A stretch of DNA of 64,000 nucleotides from Zea mays (GCF_902167145.1 NC_050098.1:111018207-111082206); one strand, 5' to 3'. Shown: positions 1 through 12,446, numbered from the stretch's first letter. A program made the numbers and translations. Notes: generated from the letters alone by a model not told the origin.

Positions 1-823
1 TATCTCTTTCATGTGCTATGACTAATATGTTTTCAAGTCAACTCCTATGCTAAGTCATAGATTGAAAGGGAAATGGAGTCCTCGGCGAAGACAAGGTTTC
101 CACTCCACTCCATAGTATTATTTACCCTTCCCCGTCACTCCGCATCACTCTCCACTTTGGTATAATCCTTCACTCATATATTGTTTGCCTAAGGGGGAGA
201 GAATTTAATAAGGGCTCTAAAAGGCTCCGTTTTTGGCGATTCATGCCAAAGGGGGAGAGAGTATTAGCCCAAAGCAAAAGGACCGCACCACCACGCCAAT
301 TTCAAAAATTTTCGAAACAAAGTTTAAGTTTTTAAATGTTCTTCAATTGGTATCTTTGAAATTAGTATTCCTCTAAGAAGTTCTATCTCAAACTATATCT
401 ATATTTTAAGGAGAAGTTTTTCAAAATTCGGTATCTAAAATATTTGACATTCTTTCAATTTGAAAAACCCTCTTGAACACTAAGAGGAGAATTTCATTAA
501 GGGGGAGTTTTGTTTAGTCAAAGGAAAAGCATTTGAAACAGGGGGAGAAAATTTCAAAACTTAAAAATGCTTCTTGAAATCTTTAACTATTTGCAAAAGA
601 CTTTTAAAAAGGAATTTCCAAAAGAATTTGCAAAAACAAAACAAGTGGCGCAAGCGTGGTCCAAAATGTTAAAAGAAAGAAAGCAATCCATGCATATCTT
701 ATGAAAATATAAATTGGTTCAATTACAAGCAACCTTTGCACTTACCTTATGCAAACTAGTTCAATTCTGCACTTATATATTTGCTTTGGTTTGTGTTGGC
801 ATCAATCACCAAAAGGGGGAGAT
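1..823 (+). mobile_element. Sirevirus A, 3' untranslated internal region
   Basis: No coding region is visible. The stretch is A/T-rich and carries repeated polypurine boxes of the form GGGGGAGA near 194, 250, 503, 541 and 814. Sireviruses (a plant Copia lineage) typically have several such boxes between the end of pol and the 3' LTR. The body of this element lies left of the window. A 15-nt copy of the sequence that spans the LTR boundary also occurs at 60-74. Confidence 0.8.
811..823 (+). promoter_or_regulatory. Polypurine tract of Sirevirus A
   Basis: AAAAGGGGGAGAT lies directly before the TG that opens the 3' LTR. This is the position of the plus-strand primer for reverse transcription. 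Confidence 0.8.
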
Positions 824-1553
824 TGAAAGGGAAATAGGGTCAAACCTTTTCCTAAATAATTTTGGTGGTTGAATTGCCCAACACAAATAATTGGACTAAC
901 TAGTTTGCTCTAGATTATAAGTTCTACAGATGCCAAAGGTTCAACACAAACCAATAAAAAGTCCAAGAAAGGGTTCAAAAAGAAAGGAGCAAAATCAACC
1001 GAAGGCTGCCTTGGTCTGGCGCACCGGACTGTCCGGTGTGCCATGCGGAGCAAAATCAACTCTAAACTGCTCAGCTTCGGGTTTCTAGGAGAGCCACTCC
1101 GCTATAATTAACCAGACTGTCCGGTGTAGCACCGGACTGTCCGGTGTGCCATGTAGAGCAACGGCTACTGCGCCAACGGTCGTCTGCAAAAGTGAACATT
1201 GAACGCTACAGTGGCGGACAGTTCGTGCAGAGTCAGAGCAGGCGCCAGAAGGCGCACCAGATAGTGAATAGTGATTGTCCGGTGCACCACCGGACTGTCC
1301 GGTGGACCCAATTGTCAGAGCTCCAACGGTCGAACCCTAACGGTTGGGTGACGTGGCTGGCGCACCGGACTGTCCGGTGCGCTCATCGACAAACAGCGTC
1401 CCCAACGGCCATTTTGGTGGGTGGGGCTATAAATACCCCCCAACCACCACACTTCAAGGCATCCAAGTTTTCAGCCATTGCATTCAATACAAGAGCTCTA
1501 GACTTCACTCCAAGACATAAACAAGAGATCCAATCCTCTCCCAAGTCCAGAAT
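824..1553 (+). repeat. Sirevirus A 3' LTR, first part
   Basis: The LTR opens with TGAAAGGGAAAT, the same terminus as the LTRs of Sirevirus B further right. It contains several palindromes built on CACCGGACTGTCCGGTG (1021-1382) and a TATA box. It is interrupted at 1554 by the Grande-like element and resumes at 18858. The rejoined length is 1174 bp, against 1173 bp for the left LTR of Sirevirus B. Confidence 0.85.
1427..1435 (+). promoter_or_regulatory. TATA box of Sirevirus A LTR
   Basis: CTATAAATA sits in a GC-rich context, about 120 bp before the Grande insertion. It is the likely core promoter of the LTR, which is now cut downstream. Confidence 0.6.
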
Positions 1554-2183
1554 TGTGGGGGACAGATATCCCCCGGGTCCACTGGAAGGATAAAAGACCT
1601 CACGAAAGGCCCAAAGGCCCAATAATTCGTAAGGTCATCCCTTCGTGGGCCTGGGGAAGAATGACCAGTGAAGCAGATCGACACAAGGCCGGATCGGTGC
1701 GAGCCCGGACGACCCAACAACGTCGAGCAAGTGACCACAACAGAGATCCGACTTTCCCGCGCTGGGGCCCCGTACAATGGAACCAAGCGAGGATGAGTCG
1801 GCAGAACTCTAGGAAGATAGACTCAATCAGTTCACTATTTCTTAGGTGCGCATTGTTATCATATCCGCATGTATTGCTTCACGGTCGAATATATAAGGCC
1901 TAGGGGGCACCCCTTCAGAACGATCGATCTCACTACTCAGCCATCCATCCCAACTCTCTACGTTCTAGCGTTAGAGAGCTCCCTTGTATTCCACCACATA
2001 AAGCATAATCGCCTGGACGTAGGGTGTTACGCATCTCAAAGCGGCCCGAACTTGTACACCATTGTCTATTGTTTCTCGTGCACCTTGCACGAACCATTGA
2101 GCTACAGTCGGTAACACCGTCCTACTCCTAAAAACACCTTGAGGGGCAACCCCGGGTGTGCGGTCGGACCCAAAACAACGACA
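1554..2183 (+). repeat. Grande-like 5' LTR
   Basis: It runs from TGTGGGGGACAG to ACCCAAAACAACGACA, 630 bp with TG...CA ends, and matches the split 3' copy base for base in length. Confidence 0.9.
1890..1898 (+). promoter_or_regulatory. TATA box of Grande-like LTR
   Basis: TATATAAGG lies about 290 bp before the end of the LTR. The same element is present in the 3' LTR copy near 18560. Confidence 0.65.
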
Positions 2184-2185
2184 AC

Positions 2186-2205
2186 TGGCGTGCTAGGTAG
2201 GGGGT
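2186..2205 (+). promoter_or_regulatory. Primer-binding site of Grande-like element
   Basis: TGGCGTGCTAGGTAGGGGG begins two bases after the LTR. It has the form of a Tat-lineage tRNA primer-binding site. I do not assign the tRNA. Confidence 0.7.
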
Positions 2206-2229
2206 GTGTCGCCGATCTAAGCTATCTCA

Positions 2230-4476
2230 ATGGCCGTTACCTTCCACCGCAAGATCACCCTCCGCCCCGGATCCGTGTTCTGCTTCGGAACTATCTCATC
2301 CATAGCAGATGAAGAAGGAACTCTACACCGCATCGCAGATCCGCCAAGAAAGAAGTCTCCTCCAAACTCCGAGAATATCGGAGTAAGGCAGGAAAAAGCG
2401 CAACCTCCAGCGCTCCGAAAAAAGATCGCCTTCAACAAGCCAGGGGCCGAGGGCCCGCTGACCCAGAGAACTCCACTGTCTACCTCTCTGACGAAAGAAT
2501 GGACACAAATTGCAAGGAAGAAAGAAACAAATAAAACCGGGAGGAAGCAAGTTGTTCTTTCCGTTCCTCCGCCCTCAAAGGAGAACGGAAAAAAGATCGC
2601 CACGACCGCCGCACCATTCTACCCCAACGTCCTCTTCATCGGGAGAGTGGAGTCGCCCCCCGTCTCCGACGACGAGCCGACCGCGCCCGAAGAAGAACCT
2701 CCTCAGTGGGAATCCCGTCGACGGAGGAACCGACGCCGAAATATCCGGCGACATCACGAGGCCGGAGAGCGGGATCCAGAGCAGCCTGTTTTGCGAGACG
2801 AGGTCTCAGAGATAGGAGAAACTCCGGAGGAACGCGTCTTCAGAGAACGAAGGAACTCCCGACGGCGTGATCGCCGACGAGCTCAGGAACAAGCCGAGCA
2901 AGAGGCAAGGCAACGTCAGGAGAATCCACTCTTCGGGCACAACCTGAACCCCGACTTCGCCCGAGCCATGAACACGCCGAGTGAAGTTGGCGGGGTACTA
3001 GCTCGGATAGCTGATGGACTCCGTCGGACTCACGACGCCGAGGGCTATCGACGACTGTTCACCCAAGCAGCCAACCATCTTCTACCTCTCGCTCACCCGC
3101 CGAACGACCTACGACACACCATCAACAGCCGCCGGGACGCGCGAAGCTCCATCAACGCCTCGCGTGAACGACAACATGAGAACAAGATCCGCCGCCGGGA
3201 AGAATATGACAGGGACCACGACATCCCAGCTCGAAGTTAGGCCGTCGGAACCGAGTCGGCAACGACCTCAACTGGTGGAACCACCCGGGGACGGTCGAGG
3301 CACCACGACAACTACTCCCCTCCTCGGGACAGACACCGTCCCCGACGACAAGAAGACACCTGTGGAGTGTCAGCTCTTACTCCACGCCTTAGGGCCATTC
3401 AATGGCCCCCTAACTTCAAGGTATCCAATGTCGACAAATATGAACCTAAGCAGGATCCAAAAGGCTAGCTGGCCGTCTACACCACCGTTGCTCGAGCTGT
3501 CGGGGCATCCGAGGACGTGATGACCGCATACTTACCCATCATCCTCGGGCAAGACGCGCTGCAATGGCTGCGACATCTACCCCGACACTGCATCGACGAC
3601 TGGAGCGACTTCAGTCGACGCTTCACCGCCAACTTTCAGTCCCTCTCCAACAAACCCGCACAACCAGAGGACCTCAAATCCATCAAGCGCCGGGGGGACA
3701 AAACTCTTCGGTTGTACCTCAAAAGGTTCCAGACCATGAGAAATCGTATCCCCGAGGTCACGGAGGCGGCCGTGATCGAGGACTTCTACAGAGGATCCAA
3801 CGACTCGGCTTTCGTCCGAGCCATATTACAGAAGGCACCGACTACCTCCGAGCAACTATTCCGGGAAGCCGACCTCTACATCACCGCCGATGAGCGAGCT
3901 CAGTATCTCATCGGAGGAGCGAAGCCTGCACCAGCTGCACCGCGACGCGATACAAACCAGCAGCCCGACAAACGCTGGGAGAAGAGGCCTCGCGAAGAAG
4001 TACACGCTGCTGGACCACCTGCCTCTCGCGCCCGGGGAGGACCTTGTGGAGGCGAACGCACGTTGGACGACATCCTCGACGCCCAGTGCCCGTACCACAA
4101 GGACATGCGCCACACCCTTCGGAACTGCAGAGACTTCAAGCACTCCGTCGGACAAGGCCGGCCCTTCCAACCTCTACCTCCTCCTCCGCCGCGGGGAGGA
4201 CCAGGAGAACCGCAACAACCTCAGCAACAGGAGGAGGGAGGAGGTGGAGCCTTCCCGTGCGTTGACAGAGAGGTCAACATCATCTTCGGCGGACACGGAT
4301 CGCAGGAGAACAGAAGACAACAAAAGCTCAAAGATCGCCAGATATTGGTGGCGACCACCGGTCCTCCCGCTCTGTACCGATGGTCGGAGCACCTGATCAC
4401 CTTCACTCGGGCAGATCAATGGCTCAACTTCGACCACCCAGGCAAATACCCGCTCCTCGTCGATCCGGTGATTTGA
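2230..4476 (+). pseudogene. gag: Grande-like gag (interrupted)
   Basis: The frame opens at ATG 2230, about 45 bp after the LTR. The N-terminal part is basic and Arg-rich. A capsid-like domain follows, with QWLRHLP and FSRRFTANF near 3560-3640, and a Cys/His segment (CPYHKDMRHTLRNC) near 4090. This is the structural protein that would package the RNA. One frame runs through the region but is broken by TAG at 3238, TAG at 3466 and TGA at 4474. The stops fit CAG-to-TAG, TGG-to-TAG and CGA-to-TGA changes. The same frame continues into the protease, so gag and pol were one long reading frame. Confidence 0.85.
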
Positions 4477-7400
4477 GAGAGCAGGGTGAAGAAGGTATTA
4501 GTGGACGGGGGGAGCAGCATCAACGTCACCTTCCCCCGGACACTCCAAGGCTTGGGAGTTCACATCAAAGAGCTCCACGAGTCAGACACTCCTTTCTTCG
4601 GCATCGTGCCGACTGAAGGAGAATACCCGCTGGGCCACATCTACATGCCAGTCACCTTCGGAACTCCGGAGAACTACAGAACCGAATTCCTGAGGTTCGA
4701 GGTGGCGAACTTCGACTGCGGGTACAACGCCATCATCGGGAGGCCAGGATTGGCAAAATTCATGGCCATTCCGCATTACACATACATGATATGGAAGATG
4801 CCAGGACCGCAAGGAATCATAACTGTGCGTGCTGACTTCCAAGGCGCCGCAGAATGTTTCCGAGTGGCCATCCAGGTGGCCCTCACCACCAAACCGTCGG
4901 CGACTTCTTCGACATAGGCAAACTCTAAGCCTGAGGAAGACCTTGCAGCACCTGCAAACGAAGCTCAAGCCGCAACCTCTATGCGGCCGACTGAAGAAAC
5001 CAAAAGGATCAACCTTGGGTTCGCTGATGAACGCAAGACTGCCATCATCAGCTCCAGCCTGGATGACAAATGGGAAGGCGCGCTCGTCCAGTTTCTGCAA
5101 GATAACCAAGACGTATTCGCATGGCAACCTGTGGATATGCTGGGAGTCCCGAGAGAACTGGCCGAGCACAAACTGAAGGTCTATCCCCAGGCGAGGCCGA
5201 TTCGGCAAAAACTACGTCGCTTCACGCCCGACAAGAGAGGCCATTCGCGCTGAGCTGGCCCGCTTGGTCGCGGCTGGGTTTATTAGAGAGGTGTTACATC
5301 CCAAGTGGTTAGCCAACCCTGTTCTTGTACTCAAAAAGAATAAAGTGGATTGGCGCATGTGCGTCGACTATACGGATCTCAACAAACACTGTCCAAAGGA
5401 TCCCTTCGGGCTTCCTAGGATAGATCAGGTGGTAGATTCCACCGCGGGATGTTCTGTGCTGTCTTTCCTGGATTTCTACTCCGGATATCATCAGATTAGC
5501 TTGGCAAAGGAAGACGAGGAAAAAACAGCGTTCATCACTCCGTTCGGTGCTTTCTGCTATACCTCCATGTCGTTCGGCCTCAAAAACGCTGGAGCGACTT
5601 ATCAGAGAGCCATTCAAACATGCTTAGCCGATCACTGGGGCAAGCGTGTGGAAGCCTATGTAGATGATGTGGTAATCAAAACTGAGAACTCGGAAAACTT
5701 CATCGAAGACTTACATCTGGTTTTCAACAGTCTACGGTGATATCGATGGAAGCTTAATCCCGAAAAATGCGTCTTTGGGGTACCAGCAGGAAAGCTACTC
5801 GGATTTATTGTCAGCCACCGGGGAATTGAAGCTAATCCGGATAAGATCGAAGCTATCATGAAAATGGAGGCACCACGATCGCAAAAGAAAGTTCAGAGAC
5901 TTACCGGATGTATGGCAGCCCTGAGCAGATTCATATCCAGACTGGGAGAAAAAGGCTTACCATTTTATAAGCTACTCAAGAAGGTGGATAAGTTTCAGTG
6001 GACTTCAGAAGGACAGGAAGCCCTAGATGCACTGAAAAAATTCTTGACGACACCACCAGTGCTGAAGCCGCCACAGCGAGCCACGTCAACTCAACCAGCT
6101 GAAGATTTGATGCTGTATATCTCTTGCACGACTCACGTGGTAAGCACCGTGTTGGTAGTCGAGCGAGCAGAAGAAGGACATGCCTACCCTGTGCAACATC
6201 CTATTTATTTCATCAATGAAGTCCGGGGTCCCTCGAAGAAAAAGTATCCTCAAGTTCAGAAGCTATTATATGCAGTACTTCTAACTGCTCGCAAGCTACG
6301 TCACTACTTTGACGACCACAAAGTCATAGTGGTCACTGGTTTTCCGATAGGGGATATTCTTCACAACAAGGAAGCCATTGGCCGAATAGCCAAGTGGGCC
6401 TGTGAACTGGGATCTCATGACATCGAATTTCGACCTTGCACTGCCATCAAAACTCAAGCATTGGTTGACTTCGTATCAGAATGGACTGAACAACAAGTAC
6501 CAGATAACCCAGAAACCGCAGAAGTATGGCGAATGTATTTTGATGGCTCGTTAAAACTGCAGGGAGCAGGCGCGGGGATTCTCTTTACCGCACCTGGAGG
6601 CGAGCACCTCAAATATGCCCTCCAGTTGTTATTTCCAGCCTCCAACAACGCAGCCGAATATGAAGCTCTGATTCATGGACTGAACATTGCTATATCACTA
6701 GGCATCAAGAGACTGATGGTATACGGAGATTCTTTGGTAGTCATAAGCCAGATAAACAAAGAATGGGACTATTCGAGCGATTCAATGGGAAAGTACTGCA
6801 CCGCCGTCCGGAAATTAGAAGATAAATTCGAAGATCTGGAATTTCACCATGTAGAAAGAGATCGAAACACGGCAGCTAATGTATTGTCCAAGCTAGGATC
6901 TAGTCGAACTCAGGTCCCACCTGGAGTCTTTGTACAAGAAATACCACATCCAAGCATCTCAATGGACCAGGCAGAAGAATGTAATATCGTGAACCAACCA
7001 GAGTCAGATTCTGATGACTGGAGAAGGCCGATCATCAGATATATAAAGAATGAAGAGGAACCAGATGACAAAAATGCAGCCGAGCGCATCGCTAGACAGT
7101 CAGCTCACTACACACTCATTGGGGAGACACTATACAGAAGGGGTGCATCGGGCGTCCTCATGAAATGCATTCCCTCATCTACTGGGAAGCAACTTCTAGA
7201 TGAGGTCCATGCTGGGCAATGTGGAATACACGCAGCATCCAAGACACTAGTCGGGCAGGTCTTCAGGTCGGGATTCTATTGGCCAACAGCGAAAAGTGAT
7301 GCAGCCGAGTTAGTTCAGAGGTGCGAAGCTTGCCAGTACTTGTCAAAGCAACAACATCTACCAGCATAGCAACTGCAGACCATACCAGTAACTTGGCCGT

Positions 7401-8257
7401 TCGCATGCTGGGGACTGGATATGATTGGACCTTTCAAGAAAGCTCAAGGAGGATACACTCATGTACTGGTAGCAATCGACAAATTCACTAAATGGATAGA
7501 GTTCAAACCCATTGCTTCTTTAACCTCAGCTAAGGTCGTGGAATTCATACAAGACATAATATTCAGATTCGGAATACCGAACAGTATCATAACTGACCTA
7601 GGATCCAACTTCACAAGTTCGGAGTTCTTTGATTTCTGCGAGCAAAAGAGCATTCAGATCAAGTATGCTTCGGTGGCACACCCAAGAGCCAACGGGCAAG
7701 TTGAACGAGCTAACGGGATGATATTGGAGGCACTCAGGAAGAAAGTCTTCGATAAAAACGAAAAGTTTGTAGGAAAGTGGATAAGGGAGTTGCCCTACGT
7801 CGTTTGGAGCCTAAGAACTCAACCTAGTCGAGCTTTGCATGGAAATACTCCTTTCTTCATGGTCTACGGATCAGAGGCAGTACTACCTGCTGACCTCAAG
7901 TTTGGGGCGCCAAGGTTGATCTTTGAAAGCATAGCAGAAGCCGAGGCTACTAGGCTAGAGGATGTTGATGTACTCGAAGAACAACGGCTGAACACGGTAA
8001 TTCAATCAGCACGGTACCAGCAAACTCTGAGGCGTTACCACGATAAGGCCATGCGACGTCGATCCTTTGCAGTGGGAGATTTCGTCCTCCGCCGAATTCT
8101 AACGGGGGAGGGACGGCACAAGTTGTCACCCCTATGGGAAGGACAATTCATAGTAGCATAAGTCATTCGGCCGGGATCATATCGTCTCACTCAGATGGAC
8201 GGCACGGAAATTGGGAACTCATGGAATATAGAACACCTCAGGAAGTTTTATCCCTAG
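4477..8257 (+). pseudogene. pol: Grande-like pol: protease, RT, RNase H, integrase (interrupted)
   Basis: The domain order PR-RT-RH-INT is that of Gypsy. The protease carries VLVDGGSSINV near 4493 in place of the usual DTGSS. The RT has FLDFYSGYHQ and the AYVDDVV active site. RNase H begins with MYFDGSLK near 6530. The integrase has an HHCC-like zinc region near 7200-7340 and a DDE core (GLDMIG, TDLGSNF, NGQVERANG) at 7410-7720. Breaks are TAG at 4915, a likely 2-nt deletion near 5240, TGA at 5738, TAG at 7367 and TAA at 8159. No chromodomain follows, as expected for Tat elements. The copy cannot make a full polyprotein, but the RT and integrase catalytic acidic residues that I can locate are still present. 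Confidence 0.88.
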
Positions 8258-8366
8258 CTGTATTTCAAAAGCTATCGGGACGACAATGTACTCTGTAGAA
8301 TGGGAAATATGTCATCAATAAAAAAGGCTTCAAGAATACTCAGTTCGTTCATGATCGACCTACATT

Positions 8367-8855
8367 CTTACTTAACTCAGGGTGACCACTATGCCCTGCT
8401 AACGGAGCAATCGGCTTAAGTCGGCAACGACTTAAGACGGTGCAACATGCTCGCGCTTACTTAACTCGGGGTGACCACTATGCCCTGCTAACGGAGCAAT
8501 CGGCTTAAGTCGGCAACGACTTAAGATGGTGCAACATGCTCGCGCTTACTTAACTCGGGGTGACCACTATGCCCTGCTAACGGAGCAATCGGCTTAAGTC
8601 GGCAACGACTTAAGACGGTGCAACATGCTCACGCTTACTTAACTCGGGGTGACCACTATGCCCTGCTAACAGAGCAATCGGCTTAAGTCGGCAACGACTT
8701 AAGACGGTGCAACATGCTCGCGCTTACTTAACTCGGGATTACTACTATGCCCTATTAACAAAAGCAATCGGTTTAAGTCAGCAACGATTTAAGACGGTTC
8801 CACATGCTTACGATTACTCATATAGGGGCGACCTCTATGTCCCGTGAAGAAGTTT
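8367..8855. repeat. 89-bp tandem repeat array with internal hairpins
   Basis: Units start at 8367, 8456, 8545, 8634 and 8723, an exact 89-bp period, with a degenerate sixth from about 8812. Each unit contains the inverted repeat CTTAAGTCG-GCAA-CGACTTAAG. The array lies between the end of pol (8257, plus strand) and the end of the antisense gene (9011, minus strand). Confidence 0.9.
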
Positions 8856-9010
8856 CAAAATCATCATACAACATTTTACTTCTGCAAATTTAGATACTGC
8901 TGAATTCTAAAATGATAGGAGAATAACAGTAGCATTCAAATGTCAAGCTGGTGTCCTCTAACAAAATATCCGAGCATGATAACCGCGCGCTCAAAGCACG
9001 CAATGTTTTT

Positions 9011-12000
9011 CTATTTTGCAACATTCTTCTCAGGAGCAACCGACGAAGAAGGGCGACTTGAGGAATCAGGAGCAGCGTTCACATCAGCCCTTATATCGTC
9101 GGGAACAATCACACCGGGTCTCCTCATCAAGATCCGCCCTGCGCGAATGGCTTTATCCATGGCTCTGTCGCGCTGGGCCCTCAGAGTAACGGAAGTCTCT
9201 TCAGCAACCTTGATAGCCAACTGAGTGGTTTCTAGCTCCTGGGTGAGGGACTTCTTGGAAGCACGCAGTTCCTTGATGACAACATCCTTAGCCGATATCG
9301 ACTGCCTGAGACGAATCACGTCATCTGAAGACTCCTGCAGCTTACAGCGATGATTGTCTAACTCCTCCATGGTGAAGCAATGACTCCTCTCCAGGATGTT
9401 CAACGAGTTGCTGGAGTCACGATACAGCTTGTCAAGATTGTCACGAGAAGCAACAAGGGCACGTTTTTCGGCCTGCAAACAAGAATTAACTTCTTCAAAC
9501 GTCAAGCAAGCAATAAGAACATGGCAAAACAAAGCTCGGGTTTTCAGGTCACCTTTTCAGAATCAAGCTGAGCGCGGAGAGTAGAATTCAACACGTTGAC
9601 ATCGTTCAGAGTAGCAGAAACTTGGACCAGCTCAGTCTGACATTGAGAATACTTTTCTTCAAATTCAGAGCACCGCCGAACCAATTCAGCCTGATTTTGA
9701 GAATGTTTCTCTTCAAGAACAGAAAACTGCCGAGCCATATCTAGCGAGAAACGGTCAAGCAAAAAGTTTAGCTTGAGAAGCAGTTTTATAAGATAGACGA
9801 AAGGAAGCAGAAAAGCACTAACCAGCATTCGTCGCCTCTAAGTCAGAGACACGCTGTTGAAGCAGCACCGGATTCCAACGTGCCAGAGACGAAGCTCTTT
9901 CTGGAACAGAAGCACCTTGTAACTTCAGCTGACTAGCCATCCCGTCCACCAATGCCTGATATTGAGATTAGATGAGTGTAATGACAGCATTTCATCCGAT
10001 GTAAAAGTCAGATCAGAATAGATCATAGTACCTAGAGGTTGGAGAATAATGAGGGGACTCCCAAATCGTGAGAAATCAATTGATGGCTTGGCGTAGGGTC
10101 ACCATCCAGAGCAACTTGCAATGAACCAGTAGGAACCAATTCAGTGTCATCAGCAGAGCCCAAAACTTGGTCGTCAGGAACGCTAGCCTCTAAAGCGACT
10201 CCTTGACCAAAAGCTTGGGCTACCACCATGCAAACCAGAGTATGGAGGAGATCCTGCGTGAACATCCATGGAAGTACAAGAGGGAGACCCCGCTCGGACA
10301 CCCTCGGGGGCTAGGTCATAGTTTGCGCTACCCACTTGAGCCGGATCGTCTCCGGCAATACCCTCGGGGGCTGGGTCGCGGCTTAAGCTTCCCACCCAAG
10401 CCGAATCATCCCCGGCAACACCCTCGGGGGCTGGGTAAGTGTCAACACCATCCTTGAGGGTCAAGTTCTCTGCGGCAGCCGCCTCTAAGGCTGAAAGTCC
10501 CTCAGTTACTTCCATGGGAGCAAGACGATCCAAGTCAGTTTCCTGACCCTCAAGACCGCGCTCCAAGGTCGATGAGGCGTGGGACGCTGCCCGAGATGAC
10601 CCCAACCCGGCGTCGAACACATCAGCACAAACATCCATCGTGTCACCATCCGCCGGCTCTGACAACAGATCCTCTAGAACCATATCTTCAAGAGTCTGAT
10701 CAAAGTTCGCCAGAGACAATTCTTGTAGACCAATGAGGGCAGACAGAGCAGGAGAAGGAACTCCACTACTTTCCCCACTGGCTACGTATCGCCGACTGTT
10801 CTTTCGAGTCAAAGGGACCTCATCTTCTTCCTCCCCCTCGTTTTCATCAGCAACACAGACAGCACACCCATTAGGATCAGCGATAGATGGATCACACCCA
10901 TTGGGGTCAGCGTCGGTAAATTCAGGCACAGACACTTCCTCAACAGCAGGAATCGAAGGACCAACATCCCGATCCAAGCTAGATACTCGCCGAAGACGTC
11001 TCTTTTTCTTTTTCTGCTCATCAGCAGGAGAATCAAGTTGATTGGCTCGGCAAGGGCACTTCGGGCGAACACTGACAGGCCTCTGAATATCCAAGGTTGT
11101 ACCAGCTTTCGGGAGAGGCGCCACCACCAATGTCCCACCAAGAGCAGCATCAGAAGAGTCCTCGGCTAGCATATCAAGCATAGCACTTATCTCTGCATCA
11201 CTAGGATCCAAAGGCACCTCAAAGTGGACCTGCCGTTCATCATCAGGAATTTCTCCAAGCGAAGCAACCAAAGCACTAACTTCTTCGGCAGAGGGTCGCA
11301 CTATAAGGCCCAAACCGCCATCAGCAGGAGGAGGATTCGACACAAAATGAGTAAAGGCCTTGGAAGGAGGCAGGTTCCAGACCGAGTATGCAATAGGGGC
11401 GCCAACATTTGATACCTTGCCTCTAAGTATCATTTCAAGCCGGTTTACCAAGTCTACAGCAGGAATTCTTCTGTTAGTGACCCGGGTTGAGTCAGCTAGA
11501 CCTCGGTACAAATAGGTCGGGTATGCCCTGTCCTTCAAAGGCTGAATGTTCTTGAAGACAAAATCAGCAACCACAGCCTCTGCAGTCAGACCCCTCTCCT
11601 TCAGTAGTCCAACTTCAGCCAGCAAAACCCCTGCCTCAGCCACCTCCTGGTCCGTGGGGGACTCGGTCCAACTCGGAGTACGAACATCCGGCTGTCTCCC
11701 TGACCGTGGGGGGAGAGAATTTCCGTGGTTCTCAACAATAAACCACTCCAAGCGCCATCCTTTGATACTATCCTTGAGTGGGATTTCAAGGTAGTCAGTC
11801 TTCCTCCCACGGCGCATCTCCAAACTCGCACCCCACCAGCTGATGCTGCCGCCCAGCCATCCCAGGGCGATAGTGATACAAGTACTTCCACAGTCCAAAA
11901 TGTGGCAGGACGCCAAGAAAAGCCTCGCATAAATGAACGTAAATGGAAATTTGCAGAATGGAATTGGGATTCAGATGGGTCAAATTAAGGCGATAGAAAT

Positions 12001-12286
12001 CAAGGAGACCGCGGAAAAAGGGAGAAATAGGAAGAGCGAGACCGCGGAGAAGAAAAGGAACATAAATCACAGATTCGTGGGTATCCTCTGTTGGAACAGT
12101 GACCCCGTGGCAAATCCGCCAAGAACAGAGCTCCTTCGGAGGAAGGACCCCGATGGACACGAGATGGAGAAGGTCAGGCTCAGAAACAACAGACATATGG
12201 TTACCTGCGAAAGGCAACTGGCTGTTGGGGTCGATAGGGGGAATTACAGCAGCGGACGAACTCGAGGCCTTTCGCTTGGGCGCCAT
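9011..12286 (-). pseudogene. Antisense PF04195-like (putative gypsy-type transposon) gene, four-exon model
   Basis: Reading leftward from ATG 12286 (MAPKRKASSSS). The first about 190 residues resemble the 'putative gypsy type transposon' domain (PF04195) found in many grass proteins, with VHLCEAFLGVLPHF near 11930. A long Ser/Asp/Pro-rich acidic region follows, then coiled coils. Proposed introns: 10031-9956, 9822-9741 and 9552-9473 (76, 82 and 80 bp, each GT...AG). Exons 2 to 4 (9955-9823, 9740-9553, 9472-9011) join in one frame (phase +1, then 0). Exon 1 has two frame changes (near 11835, and between about 10180 and 10300) and TAG as its last codon (10034-10032). The gene overlaps no pol sequence and is convergent with it. 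The antisense ORF is known for Grande-type elements; the intron model is my inference. Confidence 0.65.
10300..10440 (-). repeat. 60-bp repeats inside the antisense gene
   Basis: About two and a half imperfect 60-bp units, each with CCCTCGGGGGCT on the plus strand, encode a repeated 20-residue block beginning APEG in the antisense product. The second frame change of that gene lies just beyond, so slippage here is a plausible cause. Confidence 0.7.
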
Positions 12287-12446
12287 CTCAACTCCACCGG
12301 TGAGCAGAGCGAGAGCCGAATTGCAAAAGGGCAGAGAGGGTCTGGAGGCAGGAAAGCAAGAACTAGGGCACGGAAAGCAGAGGCGGCCGAAGGCGCAGTA
12401 CATATGGGGTTTTCCCGGGTCGGATACCGTTTCCAAAAAGTGCCAA

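Noticed and set aside
1144..2114. Several short plus- and minus-strand ORFs in the first 2 kb
   Set aside because: They lie across Sirevirus and Grande LTR sequence and cross the insertion junction at 1554; none has family features.
8367..8855. CRISPR-like array
   Set aside because: The repeats are continuous 89-bp tandem units without unique spacers, in a plant retrotransposon.
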